Source: Monarcha castaneiventris obscurior
Taxonomy: Eukaryota > Chordata > Aves > Passeriformes > Monarchidae
DNA: 64,000 nt
Assembly: GCA_026261815.1 (NCBI GenBank)
Contig: JAMPIT010000493.1
Location: 6,961,501-7,025,500 of the forward strand
Reading direction: 5' to 3'
The notes under the pieces: model-generated
The model's input: the letters and a program-made list of their open reading frames with translations, nothing else
Databases searched by the model: none
Told to the model about the DNA's origin: nothing
In this document: positions 22,792-35,160 of the stretch, one piece after another
Layout: the number at the start of each line of letters is the position of its first letter
Position numbering within the stretch: the stretch's first letter is position 1
Position numbers and translations under genes: made by a program

Positions 22792-25016
22792 AGAAACCCT
22801 CCTCCGTGGCTCCCCAGTAAAGCACCGAGTGGGTGTTTATGTCACTCCTTCAATGAGCATTTCTATTTTATGCCGTATTTTTTAAATGCATTTACAGATT
22901 TCTTTCTAATTAAATTTTATGGATGAATTTTCTGCTCATGAAAGTGAATGATTAATAATAGTGGCTCGGGTCAGGCATAGTGCATAATCATTGTGCAAAC
23001 TTCCCGTCATGGCTCTGCCAGAGCATCTTGGTCTGGACCACTTTTACCCTGGAGAGTGGGGCTGGCCAGTTGTGTGATAGTTGGGGCACATGGCATGGCT
23101 TTTTCATCATGTGCCACCAAGGAAGAATTTCCCTCTCGAGTATCAGGGGCTGGCACGGTCCTGTAGTTTCTGCTGCTTACATCCGTGGTGCGTGCACTGG
23201 TAACAACGGGAGAGCCCAGCTGGGAGCTTTGTGCTTGACTCCCATGGAAGCACAGGGGAGACCAACATTCCTGTCCCTTGGAGAGGGGCTGAAACTTCAG
23301 GACCTGAATAATTTCAAGGATGTAAATACTAACTGTCTTTAAGAGGAGAGTTATCTTTTTTTAAGTCAAGCACATGCTGAAAAAATTTCTTTCCTGTGAA
23401 GCTCTAAAACCAGCAGAAACAGTAAGAGGTAAGAATGACAAAGGCTTGAGATATAGTCTTAACAAACTAGAAATCAGCATATCACTAATCTGTCTATATT
23501 AAGGCATAACTTAGGCAGTTAATAAACAAAATTCCCTTGTTAGTCCTTACCTGCTCTTCCTTGAGAATCCCATATTTTTTGTGTGTTCTGAACAACTCAA
23601 GCAAGTACTAGGCATTTATGGCAACATGACCTGAAGTAACTATAGGAGTAGCTCCATTTCCAAAAGCTTGTAATGCCCAGTGGGTTTCCCAGAGAATCCT
23701 TCCCAGTCCTGAAATGTACATAGATTTTCATGGCTATAATACAATTCTGAACTCACACTTTGGTGTCTTCACAAATCTTGTTGATACTGAAAACATGAAG
23801 TTATACCAGCTCTGAAAGGTACAGGTCTGAGCTTTACGCAGCAGGATTTTTGAGAACACAGTCTTGAGTATCACTTGTTCTTTGACACTTGCTGTCTCAC
23901 AGAAGCCCTTTTTATTCCTCTAGAAAGGAATATTATCTTTACAATGATTGTCACAATAGAGCACTTCTAGAAAGCAGAATTCCCTGTGACAGCTGTTCCA
24001 GTCTTTCTTTTCCTATTTTTAGACAGTGGACACATCCCTCAGCTGATACAATCTCAAGTAGAACTGTTAGTTAAATGTACATTTTCAGTAGCAAGAGTTT
24101 AGTCCCAATGCTTTAAACGTTTCTTTCAAATACACTTTAACTCTGACAGTCTTTATCATATTCTCTTTACATACCTGTTACATTTTTATAGAATAGGCCT
24201 CTCTTCACCACGTATTTTTCTATTAACAGTGTTCCCAGCCCACTTAATACTTGGTGTTTATAAAGACTTGGCTGTGGGACTTGCATGAAGACATTAGAGT
24301 AATAATTGTCAAGTTTTGTACTTTAAAATGTATCTCTCACTACTGTGGTTATGCAGTTTGGACACTTTTTTTAAGACAAGAAGGCAAACAGAGGCCAATA
24401 AATATTTACAAACTGTCATAAGAGTTTATTTGTTTTCTGAAAAAAAACATTATCATTCTGAGTCTGCTACATAATTTCTTCAAACACTTTGTAATGTTGT
24501 AATAGATATGAATTACCATCATGAGGCAAGAAGGGCTCTGGACAGAATGAAATGATGCTACAGTTATATGAAGAGTAATTAACTGCAGTGTGTAAATAAT
24601 GGCTGTGCTGCTTGACCAGAATTAGCCAAGCCTCACACAACTCATCTGATAATGCCATTTGTGGTTTTAATTTTTCTCCCAGAGAGAGTTCTGGCAGTCC
24701 AGAAGAGTCTAATGAAAAGTCTAATGTAAGACTAATGAGAGTCAGCAGAGATTTAAAGTAAGGCTGGTTAATGCTGTGTCATGAGACCAAGGATGGTTGC
24801 TGAGAAGTTTTTAGAAAAGAGCAGTTGATCCAATAACATTGGAATAATTGATAGGTATGCCCTGAACACCAGAATCAATGCTGGTACAACTGGAGGTTGC
24901 TCATGGAATCAGCTTCTGCAGGGTGATAATGGAATTTGAAGTATGGACTGCACCTACACTCCTAAAACTGAACACAGGCTCTTGGATTGCAAGACTCCAT
25001 TGGACCCCTGATACAC

Positions 25017-25059
25017 TCTGTGCTGAAAATAATGCTTCCTGCATTATTTTCAGCACAGA
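25017..25059. other. Long perfect hairpin: 19-bp stem, 5-nt loop
   Basis: Arms 25017-25035 and 25041-25059 are exactly complementary over 19 bp, with loop TTCCT. The left arm begins TCTGTGCTGAAAA and the right arm ends TTTTCAGCACAGA. Outside the stem only isolated bases pair, so the structure is a short, symmetric, shRNA-like foldback and not a long miRNA precursor. Chance occurrence of such an arm in 64 kb is negligible. Possible origins are the core of an inverted-repeat (MITE-type) element, a template-switch mutation, or a selected structured RNA or protein site. Confidence 0.75.
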
Positions 25060-28000
25060 TTTTAGGCCATATCATAGGGAAGTGGCTACTTAGATGTGGA
25101 AAATACAGCAATGTCTTCCTGACCACAAACAGGTAATTAAAAAGTTTGATTGATCATATAATGGGGTTTTTCCTGGTTAAAATCACACTGTCTGCACTGA
25201 ATTGTAGGTACACTTGTTGCAGAGCTCCCCCAGCTTTCACTGCTGTAAATCCAATCTAAAACCTGGTAAACGAAGAAGGGTCTTGACAAAAGAATTTAAC
25301 ACTTGCTCCTTGGGAAAGTGTAAAGAGTGACCATCAGATAGGACTTTGCAGAGAAAATATTTACCTGTGTTGATGTCTCAGTAACTGTGAAGAGCATTTT
25401 CCAGTGAATAGTCAATGTTTGGCTTAAACTCAAGTGGCCCAACACCTAATTCAAGCCAGCAGGTTTTGTTGACCCACAGACCTAATTATTTACACTCTCC
25501 AGGTATTGCGACCTTTAAGAAGCACATTTCAGATTGAAGTAAATGGGTTTATGCCAGTTTACGCCAGCTGTGGAACCAGTCCTTAGTTTTACACCCTGTT
25601 CTTAAACATTCTGAGTCAGAACCAAAGTACAAGGGTTCATGGAATTTAAGTAATTTCTGGATGTGCTTCTGGATCCATATCCAAGATGTCCTTGTTTTAG
25701 CCTTCCCTTCCATCATTATGAGCTCCAGAAGATGTGTTCAGTATGATAATTCATGCATCAGGAAGGAGTCATTGCTGTTTCAGTAACTCCTGTCTGCATA
25801 CAGCATTTTTTGTCAAGGCCCAGTCTGCTGCTGGTTAACACCAGGGAAAATCAGGAGCAATGTCACCCACCTGGCTACAAAAAAATGAGAATCTTTGCTG
25901 AAAACCATACCTAAGGAAGAAAGAGGAGGCAGTAAAGAATACAGCAGCACAGAGCAAGTAAACTCTAAAGCCAGAAATAGCACTAACATTTTCCAGCATT
26001 CTCTTAGTGCCCTGTCCACTGGACTACACGGGTGTAATTTGGAGGCTGAATTCAGTTGTAAACGAAATTCATGGAAACTCAGCATAGGAAAGCTAGCCAG
26101 AATATCAGGAGCAAAAGTCTGTTGTTGGAATTTGAAGGGCTCTTTCACCAAGTTCACAGAGCACTTCTGGAGTCCTTTGCATGTAGAGCACCTAACTTTG
26201 AAGTTAACTGGTGCCAGCCTCTAGATACAAACAGACAATTCCTTTTTATCCCTTGAGCAATTGTGTACCTACACTGAAAAACTCTAGACAAATACATGGC
26301 TATTAGTGCAAAGAACTGCAGCTGTCCAACACACAGCAACTGGAAGTATTAGAGAGTTGTGGTAACTTTGTTGGTGACTTTGTTGTTGAATGTCACCAGA
26401 TTCTGGTCAGGAGAATTTATTTAATCCATCTTCATACGAGTAAATGCAGTGGGACAGATGACAGCATTCCAAATCTGCTTATTTTAAAACTAAATTTCGA
26501 GAGTTCAAGTCTTAATTTTGCCCAGGCATTGCTGTGATAAGGATCTCTAGCTACACTTAGGGTGTTTTTAGCCCATAGAAAGGGGCACACCGCAGAGTGA
26601 GCTGTGAGTCAGTGGAAAGATCTCAGGCGTTCCTGACTCAGTGTGTGACAGTGGTGCTTTGAAAAATAGGCAGTGACAAGCACAAACTGCAACTGTCCTA
26701 TTATTTTTCCATGGAAAAACACTAGTTTATCAAAGCAGATTTTGAATTTTAATTCACATTCTGATATTTAGGAAGACATTTGGATCAAAATCAGAGAAAA
26801 ACAAAGAGTGAAAGGAGCTGTTACGTCCACCCTTTTGCATGAAAATAGAGAGGAAGGTGGTAACTGGGACAGTTACTTGGAACATGACTTGACTGGCTTC
26901 TAGTCTCTCTGATTCAGAGATTTCTACAGCAGCTGTACACTAATTATTACTCTGTAATTGTTACCTTTTCAGCCTCTTCTCTGATTTTTGGGCATGAGAA
27001 TTCAGACAGAGTTATTTTTGTTCTTCAGGAAAGGCTTGAGAGTAAGTGCTAATATTTAGCAATTCCTGCAAAGTACAATTCTTATTTCCTAACCTGGATT
27101 TCTCTCTGAAGCTTTCACATAGCTGTCAAGAAGGGTTTCTGCACTCTTCCATCCCAGTTTCAGCTTTGAGTATGTGTAAGGCCAAGAAGCCCTACTTGCA
27201 TGGACTGAGATTTCTTAGCAAACACAGATGTTGCACTGTACAGGAAAGACTAGACAATATATAAACGTTCTTATTCTTTCAAAGTCTTATTTTATCTGTT
27301 GGCTTTAAACTCACAACCATGTGTATGAGGAATTGGGTGTGCCAATCCCATTAAAAATAATGGGAGCAGAGAGCTTAATTCTCTACAGACTATGCTGAAA
27401 ATGTGCCCCCTAAAGAATACTGTGTGTGTAATTGATTTGGGCTATTTGTTTGAACTTGCTAAATGGATTTCTTGAATATTTGTAGCTAGTTTTGAAAGCA
27501 CTCCCATCCTCAGCCAGACACACAGGTTATTAAAGGATTTGATTTGACATTTAACAATTTTGTATATTAATATTCCCCACTTTTTCCTAGATCAACATAA
27601 TCCTCATAAATCCCAGCATCAACAGTCATTACACCAAAAGAACAAGATGTCGCTGCTGTCGCTGCATTGCAGTATTGAATTTTGTAGGAGCTTGGCTAAT
27701 TTGGACAGATTTATATTCTGCCATTTCCTGAACTGTGAGCAGGACCTTGCAGGTTCAGCTCTTTGAAAACATTCACATAAACAATCTCACTTCATTACTT
27801 TGAAGGAAATAGATTCAGTGGCATCTGCTAAAGTGGTGACATTCTGTGACATAGAAAGATGTCTTTTTGCTTTCAGTCCTGGCTAAAAAAGACTAAACCT
27901 TGAGTACCAAGAGACTGGTACCTGATGGAGATCTGATGTCAGATCTAGTGAGGATTCATGTCATTTTGAGCTGCTCTGGATTTCAGATGTTTCAGGAGAG

Positions 28001-30977
28001 AATGACAGCCAGAAACTTACTTTCAATTGATATAATGATTGTTAGTTCTTCCTATAGCCAATGTGAGCTGCAAACCAAACGATGCAATGTTTTTTCTACT
28101 CAACTTTTCCTAGGGCCGTTTCTATGATAGGCCTTCATCCTATCTGGCAACACTAAAGTGCTTTTCCTGTCATTTCATTCCATAATCTCAAGCTATAAAC
28201 TGTGTTTTGCCATCCTGCCTCAGACTGGCTATTGCATCGCTCAACAGATAATTCCATTGCTGTGAACTGGGTTACTCAGAAAATTTACCCTTCAGCTTCA
28301 GATCTGGGTGTGATGGGATGAAGAGGATTCACTCATCAAGTGACTTCCTTACTCCAGTAGGTAAAGCGAGGAAGGAATGCTGGCTCTATTTTAAGAGTCA
28401 GTAGCCAAAACAGCAAGGTCAGCATGGCAGGAAGATGTTGTAATTTGCTGCTGGTGTAAATCAGCGGTAACTTTCTACCCCCAAGAGAAAGTAATGACAG
28501 TAGTGACTCAGAGCTGTGTCTGTGTGCCTGGGGTGAGCACCCTGGGTTTTATCTTCAAGACAGTGTGATTAACACTCAACCCCTTGTTGGAGGCTGTGCC
28601 TAAAGGTAGAGTATTCCCTACATGTTGAACATGGATCTGAGCTGGGATTGGTGCTGGATTGAGCAATGTGAATGCTGATCCCAGAGTCTGGATGGTGAAT
28701 GTGAGTAGTACAAGACAGCCTTTAGCAGAGGACACTTTTGAGAAATAAGGATACCTGAAACTTTCAGTGGAAGATGCTTAATTCATTTTTTTTTTCTAAA
28801 GCCCTTGTCAGACATGCTTCAAACCCAGGCTAAGGAGCTTGGTTAGGTTAATTTAGGTACAGCTGAGTGTTAGTTACAGCAGAAACCCACAATGAGTGAA
28901 TGAAGAACTATGTTTAGTGCCATCCATTTATCAGCAGAGGTTTGTTCCTGTGTATCAGCCTAATGTTGACACTGTAGTATTTTCCAGACCTGACTGCATC
29001 TCTCAAGGCTCTGTCTATGGCAAATGGGAGACAACAGCTCTCAGTCTAGAGAAGGGCCTGTCTGACAACCCCTTCCCTTGGTCCTACTCCTCCATATTCC
29101 ACACTGAGCGCCTCAGGAAATCTTTCTGACCCCTTTTGCCTTTAGGTGTTAGTTCTGGATTGAGACATTGGGACTTTCTAAAGTTTATTTATCATATAAA
29201 CCAGCAGTAACTAAAAATATACCTCTTCTTCTATATACCTCTTCTTTTTTTGTTTTTAATATGCTGTCCCACTCTTCACATTTCTCTTGTGATTCATGGA
29301 AAGACCTTAAGTCTGTGATTCACATATTTTAGAAATCACTGGTGTTACGACCTTTATTTCCTAATTTGCTGGCAGAAGTTGTGGTGTTGGTTGTATTTTG
29401 TAGTTTTCCCCTAGTAAAACATCTTGAGAGAAGTTGTGTTTGATGTTGTTATGCAAAAGAGGACTCTCACAGTTAGAATGACGAGGTGTAGTTTATTTGC
29501 AGAGCTCAGCAGGACTGAAAGGCTGCATTAGCAGCATAGGCATTGGCTTTTCTAAGCCTGCACAGGATACACAATCTAAGCCTCAGCAGCATCACCTTAA
29601 CCTCTTCTGCTTTCAAAGCAAATTAATTAAGTAGCAGAGAGAAATGGGGTGAGAGCTTAAAGTCTTCTCTAGCTGTTCAGCAATGTGTTATACTTCAGTC
29701 AACAACACGTTGTACTTTTAACAAAACAGAGATATTTTTTTAGTAAAAATACTGTGCTCTTTCTCATAGTGTTGGCTGCTTGCTGTTAGTGTTGGAACCT
29801 CATGGATCCCTAAAAGAATGAGAGTGGCAATCTGGCCATTGATTGTGAGCCCTGTGGGCATTGACTTGCCCATGGTGGAAGGGCTGACATGGTGCAGGGC
29901 CTCCAGCCTTCACCTTAATGGCTCAGTTACCTAATCAATTTTCTGCTCTCAGCAGCTACAGCTCAGTATAAAAGTCACATTACGAACTTCAGGAGGAATC
30001 CAGAGAATGGCTCCAGTGTTGTGTTTAGGTAGGTCCTTGTCCCTGTTTCTGTCAGCTGCTGCTGGCTCAGTCACTGCTGTGGAGAAAAAGGATTTCCCCT
30101 GAGAGCTGCTTCTCCTGAGGCCAAAGCATGTTTGTGACACTGCTGGACTGTGAAAGACTGATACACAGCAAATAGTATTTGTGCATTACTGAAAAGACCA
30201 TTTGGGGGTTCCTGTACTGTAAATGTTGAAGAGACAGAACTTCTGGGGAGGTGACGTTCCGTGACCTTGTCATATTCCACTCCAGCCTCTCCAGGTTAAG
30301 ATGCAGAATTGCAGTTTGGAAGGAAATTATTTCCCCTCCAGTCTTAAACTTTTCCTCTGGGCTTGCATATTTGACTTATGAAAATCTTGAATTAGGGAGG
30401 AAAAGACGAAACTCTGAAACAAGGGAGCCCATAGCTCGTCTTTATTTGAGCTGCGTATATTTACTCTGTTAACAGCCAGTCTTTGGCAGCAGCACTAAAG
30501 ACCTGCCCCAGCTCCTGGGAGAACAGAAATTCATGCACCCACCCAAACCCACCTCATCTCGAGCACTTGCTGTGCAGTCCTGCAGCAACACGTCCAGCCT
30601 GGATTCACCTCCTGAAGCAGGAGCTGTGCACAGGGAGATGGTCCAGCCCTCACACCTCTGCCTCCTGTCCCTGCAGGGCTGCTCCTGGTACCTAACACCC
30701 GACACAATCCCACCCCAGGAAGGAGAGGCACCTTGCTCAGAGTGCAGGAAGAGAAGCTGCCGGGATCAGGCCCACTGTGTGGAAACAGGTGAGTAGAGCA
30801 GCAACGTTGATGTTTGTGCTTTTGATCAGTGGGGTTATTTTAAGATTTTCATGTCCTTAAAACCAGTATATAGTCCTTTATTATAGGACAGTAAATGGTC
30901 AACAGCCCACAGATTAGGTCTGTCAGCTCCACTGAGTTCCATGCACATTCCATAAATATGAATCATATAGTGAATTT

Positions 30978-30998
30978 AAAAAAAAAGGGGGGGGGGGG
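30978..30998 (+). repeat. A9G12 homopurine block
   Basis: Nine A followed by twelve G on the + strand. A C11 run follows about 100 bp downstream, so the G and C runs are complementary in cis. Length may be unreliable in the assembly. Confidence 0.9.
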
Positions 30999-31093
30999 TT
31001 GATTTATGCTTATTTACTCTGTACAACTACAAACATCTGTGTAGAAAACAAATATGGACACTGAGGGAAAAAAAAAATTTCACCCTTTTCCTT

Positions 31094-31104
31094 CCCCCCC
31101 CCCC
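31094..31104 (+). repeat. C11 homopolymer
   Basis: This C11 run is preceded by a pyrimidine-rich stretch (CCCTTTTCCTT). It pairs in principle with the G12 run upstream. Confidence 0.9.
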
Positions 31105-32059
31105 TTATTCTGAAGCCTTAAAAAGACAAACCATGTGGTCAACATCTGGAATGTATGTGGGAATTATTCAAATGAGTCTTAGTGGTAGCTGTCTTGTGCC
31201 AGGCTCCTGAAGTGGCAAGGAGGAGTGACAGCCACCACACTGTGTACATGCCACCATCTTGTGCACCACATCCACATTCCAGTCGTCTTCTGGCTGGGTT
31301 TGCCAATGGTGGCCAACAGGCCTGGTAGAACATGACTCCACCTGTTTCATGTCAAGTATATATTGTGTGTGTTTGGCCATGTCTGTTCCAGGATCTCAGT
31401 GCTTCACAGTGCCCTGTCTTTGGGAGGGAGGGAATGGATGTTGTTGCTGGCTTTAGTTTGGCGGGGTAACGTTGAGCCACCTGAGCAGGGAGAGGAAGGT
31501 CAGTCACATGCTCCATGCTGGAGCTTACAAATCAGTGCTGCTTATGAATTGAATTTGGTGGATCAGCACCAGGAAAAAACATGGGCCACAGCAGAGACAC
31601 AGTCCAGTCACTGCTACAGCTCCCCAGGCAGTGCCTGGGAGACTCTGGCACTGGAACAGCCATCATGTAAAGGCCATGGCCCTTGTGCTTGGGAGAAGGC
31701 TCTGCTTGCCTGAAGTGCACAGCTTCAGTTTGCCCTTTACCCGTGCAGCCACGTTTGTAACAGCCCACCGTGCTCTGATTGGCTTTGCTGAACTTGAATA
31801 TGTATTTGTGAATATATGGATCTAAAATACTGCATTTAGTATCAGGTAGTTTGGGGTTTATTTTTCTTTTCCTTTGACTATCAGTTAAAAGTCCCTGTCC
31901 ATACTTAAGGAAGACTTTGGCAAGATCTTTCTGTCTTCTTTGCTACTCTGTGAAGAATGGCAGCGAACACCCTGGAACTAAGCAGACTTTCTCTCCTTAA
32001 CAGACAAATCTTGTTCCTTTTCTTCCCAAGTAGCCAAGCATCTTATAATTTGACACTGG

Positions 32060-32700
32060 ATCGTGAATGCCTTATTCACATCAGCGGCTCATTACATCAG
32101 TCAACCCGGCACTTACGCTGGTGGCTGGGCTAATTCTCTCCCTGTTAATTTCGATGGGGATAGGCGTGCGTGAGCAGCCAGGAGCCAAGCGTAGCGATTC
32201 CTTCAGTGAGATCAGCAGTGACCGAAGGAAGCACTGTGCTTTCACCAGCGGAGCTGGTGGGGTGGAAAAGAGGCGTTGGGACCGCATCGCCACCGCGAGA
32301 GCAGCGGGAGCGGCGCCGGGAGCGCTCGGACTCGCTCCCACCGCATCCCTGGCACGGGACGCGCGAAGAACGCGCAGCGTCCCCGCGGCGGCGGAACCCT
32401 GCCCGGGACCCCGCCGAGCCGTGCCGAGCCTAACCGAGCCGACACGGGCCAACCCGAGCCGGACCAACCCGGTGCCACCCGAGGCGAGCCGTGCGCCCCG
32501 CTCGGCGCTGCCCCGCGGCCGTGGCCGCTCCGCCGCTGCCCTCTAGCGGTGTCGGCCCCGCGCAGCCGCTCCCGCCCGGGGCCAGCCGCTTTCCCCCCGG
32601 CCCGGGGTCCCCGGGGTTCGCACAGCGGCCCCGAGTGTTCGGGGGTTTCTCTCGAGGGCTGTCCATGGGCATCGCTGGGCATGTGGGCATGGTCGAGCGC
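32060..32700. promoter_or_regulatory. Isolated CpG island in the gene desert
   Basis: From about 32240 to 32660 the sequence is very GC-rich with dense CG dinucleotides, in contrast to the CpG-poor desert on both sides. The left shoulder (32060-32240) is less GC-rich but looks non-repetitive and CG-containing, as conserved elements often do. On the minus strand a consensus donor GTAAGT (+ strand ACTTAC at 32111-32116) lies just outside the island, where the first exon of a minus-strand transcript would end. CCGAGC-type units recur at 32410-32490. Islands of this kind in vertebrates usually mark promoters. The product, if any, could be a lncRNA. The overlapping long frames on both strands look like GC by-products. 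Confidence 0.65.
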
Positions 32701-33069
32701 AGCACCTTGGAAAGGCAGTATGTCTCACTATTGATGGGGCTGGCCACCAGTATATTTGCCAAAACTGTTTTTTCAGTGGAAAACTGAATTAAAAGAACAA
32801 AACAAAACGAACAAAAAAACCCCCAAAAAACCCAAAATCATCTTTTTCACAATGGAGATCTGCTTTTGCAGAAGAAATGTGTTTCTCTTGAGAACAATTC
32901 AGCCAAAATTTTAAACTTCTGTTTGCTTTTAGTTTCTGTTGAAATTACTCATATTTAATTTTTTTTTAATACAAAGTTTGCATTTCTTCAAAGGAGAAAG
33001 AGGAGGAGTCATTTTCCATACAGGTCTATGAATTAACTCTCATAAAGCCCCAGCCAGCAGCACAAGCAT

Positions 33070-33185
33070 AGTTTTCTTTTTATGGATGAGAAGCCGAGAA
33101 GCAAAGAGGTTAAGTGATTTGGCTTCAATTCCTACAGGCACCATTAAAAGCTCCTGGCTCCCAGTTCTGTGCTCAGAATGTTAGA
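33070..33185 (-). mobile_element. MIR-type SINE fragment
   Basis: Read on the + strand, ATGGATGAGAAGCCGAGAAG then CAAAGAGGTTAAGTGATTTGG reproduce the reverse complement of the MIR 3' half (gatgaggaaactgaggc ... agaggttaagtgacttg). The element is therefore on the minus strand. The part beyond the core is more diverged. Confidence 0.75.
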
Positions 33186-34517
33186 TCGCATGACATATCT
33201 TTGTGAGGCAGTTAAATGCTTTCAGACTCCCTTGGATTTCAGCAGGAGGATCAGCTAGTCTATGGAGAACAAAAAGAGAGGTGGTGCAGCCTCGGCTCAC
33301 ACAGTCCATCCTCCGCAGGGCTGGAGCGAGGCCTGTAGACTCTCAGTCCTGTGCATGACACACCACACACTGTGGTTTATCAGACAGAGAACTGGCACTT
33401 CTTCTGGCCTGCCCAGGCAAATCTTGTGTCTTAAGATTGAACAGTGGTGGCCATTCCATGAACAGTGGTGTTTGTCCTGGGTTTGAAATCTAGTTGAGAC
33501 CCAGAATTGAAAACTGGAACCATTGAATCTTCCTGAGTGGTGACAGCACAGCATTACACCATCAGCCCCAAAAGGTGATGGTCAGAAATAAAAGATTAAG
33601 TAGCTGATAAGGGGACTGAGGGGGTCATCTCAGTCATTCTTTGGTTAGAGGCCATGACATGAAGTGCCTAAGCTGTATTTCCAGTTTGGGTACTTTCATA
33701 ATGTCTAAACATAGTTAAATCATAGCATTCCAACTCAATCCATTCTACAGTTTTACGTTTTTCTCCTACCTCAGTTTTCATATATGCTTATAAAGTGTTT
33801 CCAAGCCTTATGAGGGAGCAAGGTCTTACTAAAAGGAATGGTATTTAGCTGGGCAGAAGCTTATGTCAGCCATGCTGGGGGGAGGGGGGTTGTGTATTCT
33901 CCATAGTTGCAAGAGGCGAGATTATCTCCCACCTGTGCTCTGAGTGTGCACATGTAACTCCAGGGGCCACACCTAAAGTGAGGTTCCCACTGTGGTCAGG
34001 CATCAGTCTGGAGTGACCTGCTTATAGTGATTTCCACTAACGCATCTCTTCTCGGATGTTTGAGAAACTGAATCACTTTGCATATTGACTGAGTACCTCA
34101 CTGAGAGCAGCCAAGATGGAAAATGTTACTTGGATTCTTTTGCGCACTGGGAAACACAACATTTGTTGCAGGGTGGTTCAGATCTTTTCCCTCAGGCTAC
34201 TCTGTGTGTTGATGTTTTTGCATTGAAGCTTTATTGTCTTCATTCACATTTTTTCTCTTTTAGGACGTGTTACTCCTTCCCTTGATGTTCCTCTCTTATT
34301 CTGAACTAGTTACTTGATGAACCAGGTTGAAGAATTGAACTGTAAGTTGAGGACAATTCATAGTCTTGCAGGAGCTACACAAGAAGCCCCACACCCAGTT
34401 CAGAGGCCACTAACCAAAGCATGCCTTTTATCACAGGAGCCAGTGCAATTCTTCTCCTTTCCCACTTCAAAAAGAGATTGCTTTAAAAATACAGTTCCAG
34501 ATATGTTAGCAATTTAT

Positions 34518-34548
34518 TTTTAATTCAGAATAATTTTAATTCAGAATA
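34518..34548. repeat. Two-copy 15-bp tandem duplication
   Basis: The word TTTTAATTCAGAATA occurs at 34518-34532 and again at 34534-34548, a recent-looking local duplication with 16-bp period. Confidence 0.85.
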
Positions 34549-34789
34549 TGGAGTCCTTACAACTTTAGTACCAGGAGTTTTTTATGAGCAACTTGAGATA
34601 TTTTTTTGCTATTCCTTAGCCACTTGTGGAGTTGATAAGTATCACTGAATATTCTAAATTTTAAGGGGAAAAAACCCATATATTTTTTTGCCAACACAAA
34701 ACATTTAATCTTGTTTTTCTTTGATCTCTAGTTTCTGTTTCTCATCCATCAAAAAAATAACAGATATTCCTTGTTTTAGGGCCCTATGG

Positions 34790-35160
34790 GCACTAATGGC
34801 CTTAACTGCCCCTCACCTGTAGCCTCCCCACACTCTGCCCATGGGTCCAGGAGCTCTATTTAAGCTCAGCTCTGGGTTCTTAGCTCTTGTTTGGTCAAGG
34901 CTGTTGAAGTGTTTCTTTGGAGCTCTGTTGTGGTTCCCACACTGTGGCCTTGCAGACTGTTTTCTCTGCTTGATCTTGGACTTATTGCCATGGACAGGAC
35001 AGCACCTGACCCTGGTTACTGTCACCAGAGCTGATCCTGATGTGACTTCTCAACTCAACCTTGTCACCAGGGACTTCCGTGACTTCTGTGATGTGAATGC
35101 TTGCCTGGGGCCTGCCCTGCTCACCTTGCTCAGGCAGGACAAGGGCTGTGGCTGGTAAGG
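34790..35160 (+). mobile_element. Possible avian LTR-like or interspersed repeat with TATA box
   Basis: This block differs from its surroundings in base use: it is more GC-rich, with repeated CACC/GTCACCAG words, and has a promoter-like CTATTTAAG near 34857. It gives the impression of a dispersed passerine repeat, but I cannot name the family or define ends or a target-site duplication. An open frame of 105 codons runs through it without recognisable domains. Copy number in the genome would decide. Confidence 0.35.

Larger units (their letters stand above)
16179..25016. other. Intergenic desert; no gene seen
   Basis: Mostly AT-rich non-coding DNA. It contains G-runs at 16274-16283 and 16936-16958, a candidate regulatory element around 17460-17730, a possible MIR fragment near 18490-18610, (GT)n at 20881-20916 and (AAC)n at 22772-22791. 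A minus-strand open frame of 182 codons at 21116-21664 is the longest here. It has one hydrophobic patch but no signal, domain or splice logic I can recognise. Confidence 0.6.
25060..32059. other. Intergenic desert; no confirmed gene
   Basis: AT-rich non-coding DNA, with a modestly GC-richer patch at 30470-31720 holding overlapping short frames on both strands. Within it, 30677-30788 has exon-like splice borders (discussed as a finding, not annotated as a gene). Homopolymer tracts A9G12 and C11 lie at 30978-31104. Short words resembling a dispersed palindromic repeat occur near 25545-25575, 28448-28475 and 29195-29215. Confidence 0.55.

Noticed and set aside
32067..32546. Plus-strand 159-codon frame with an N-terminal hydrophobic segment in the CpG island
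   Set aside because: The hydrophobic start is short, the remainder is arginine/alanine/proline-rich from GC bias, and an equally long frame exists on the other strand.
34841..35158. 105-codon frame
   Set aside because: It lies within a probable interspersed repeat and shows no domain.
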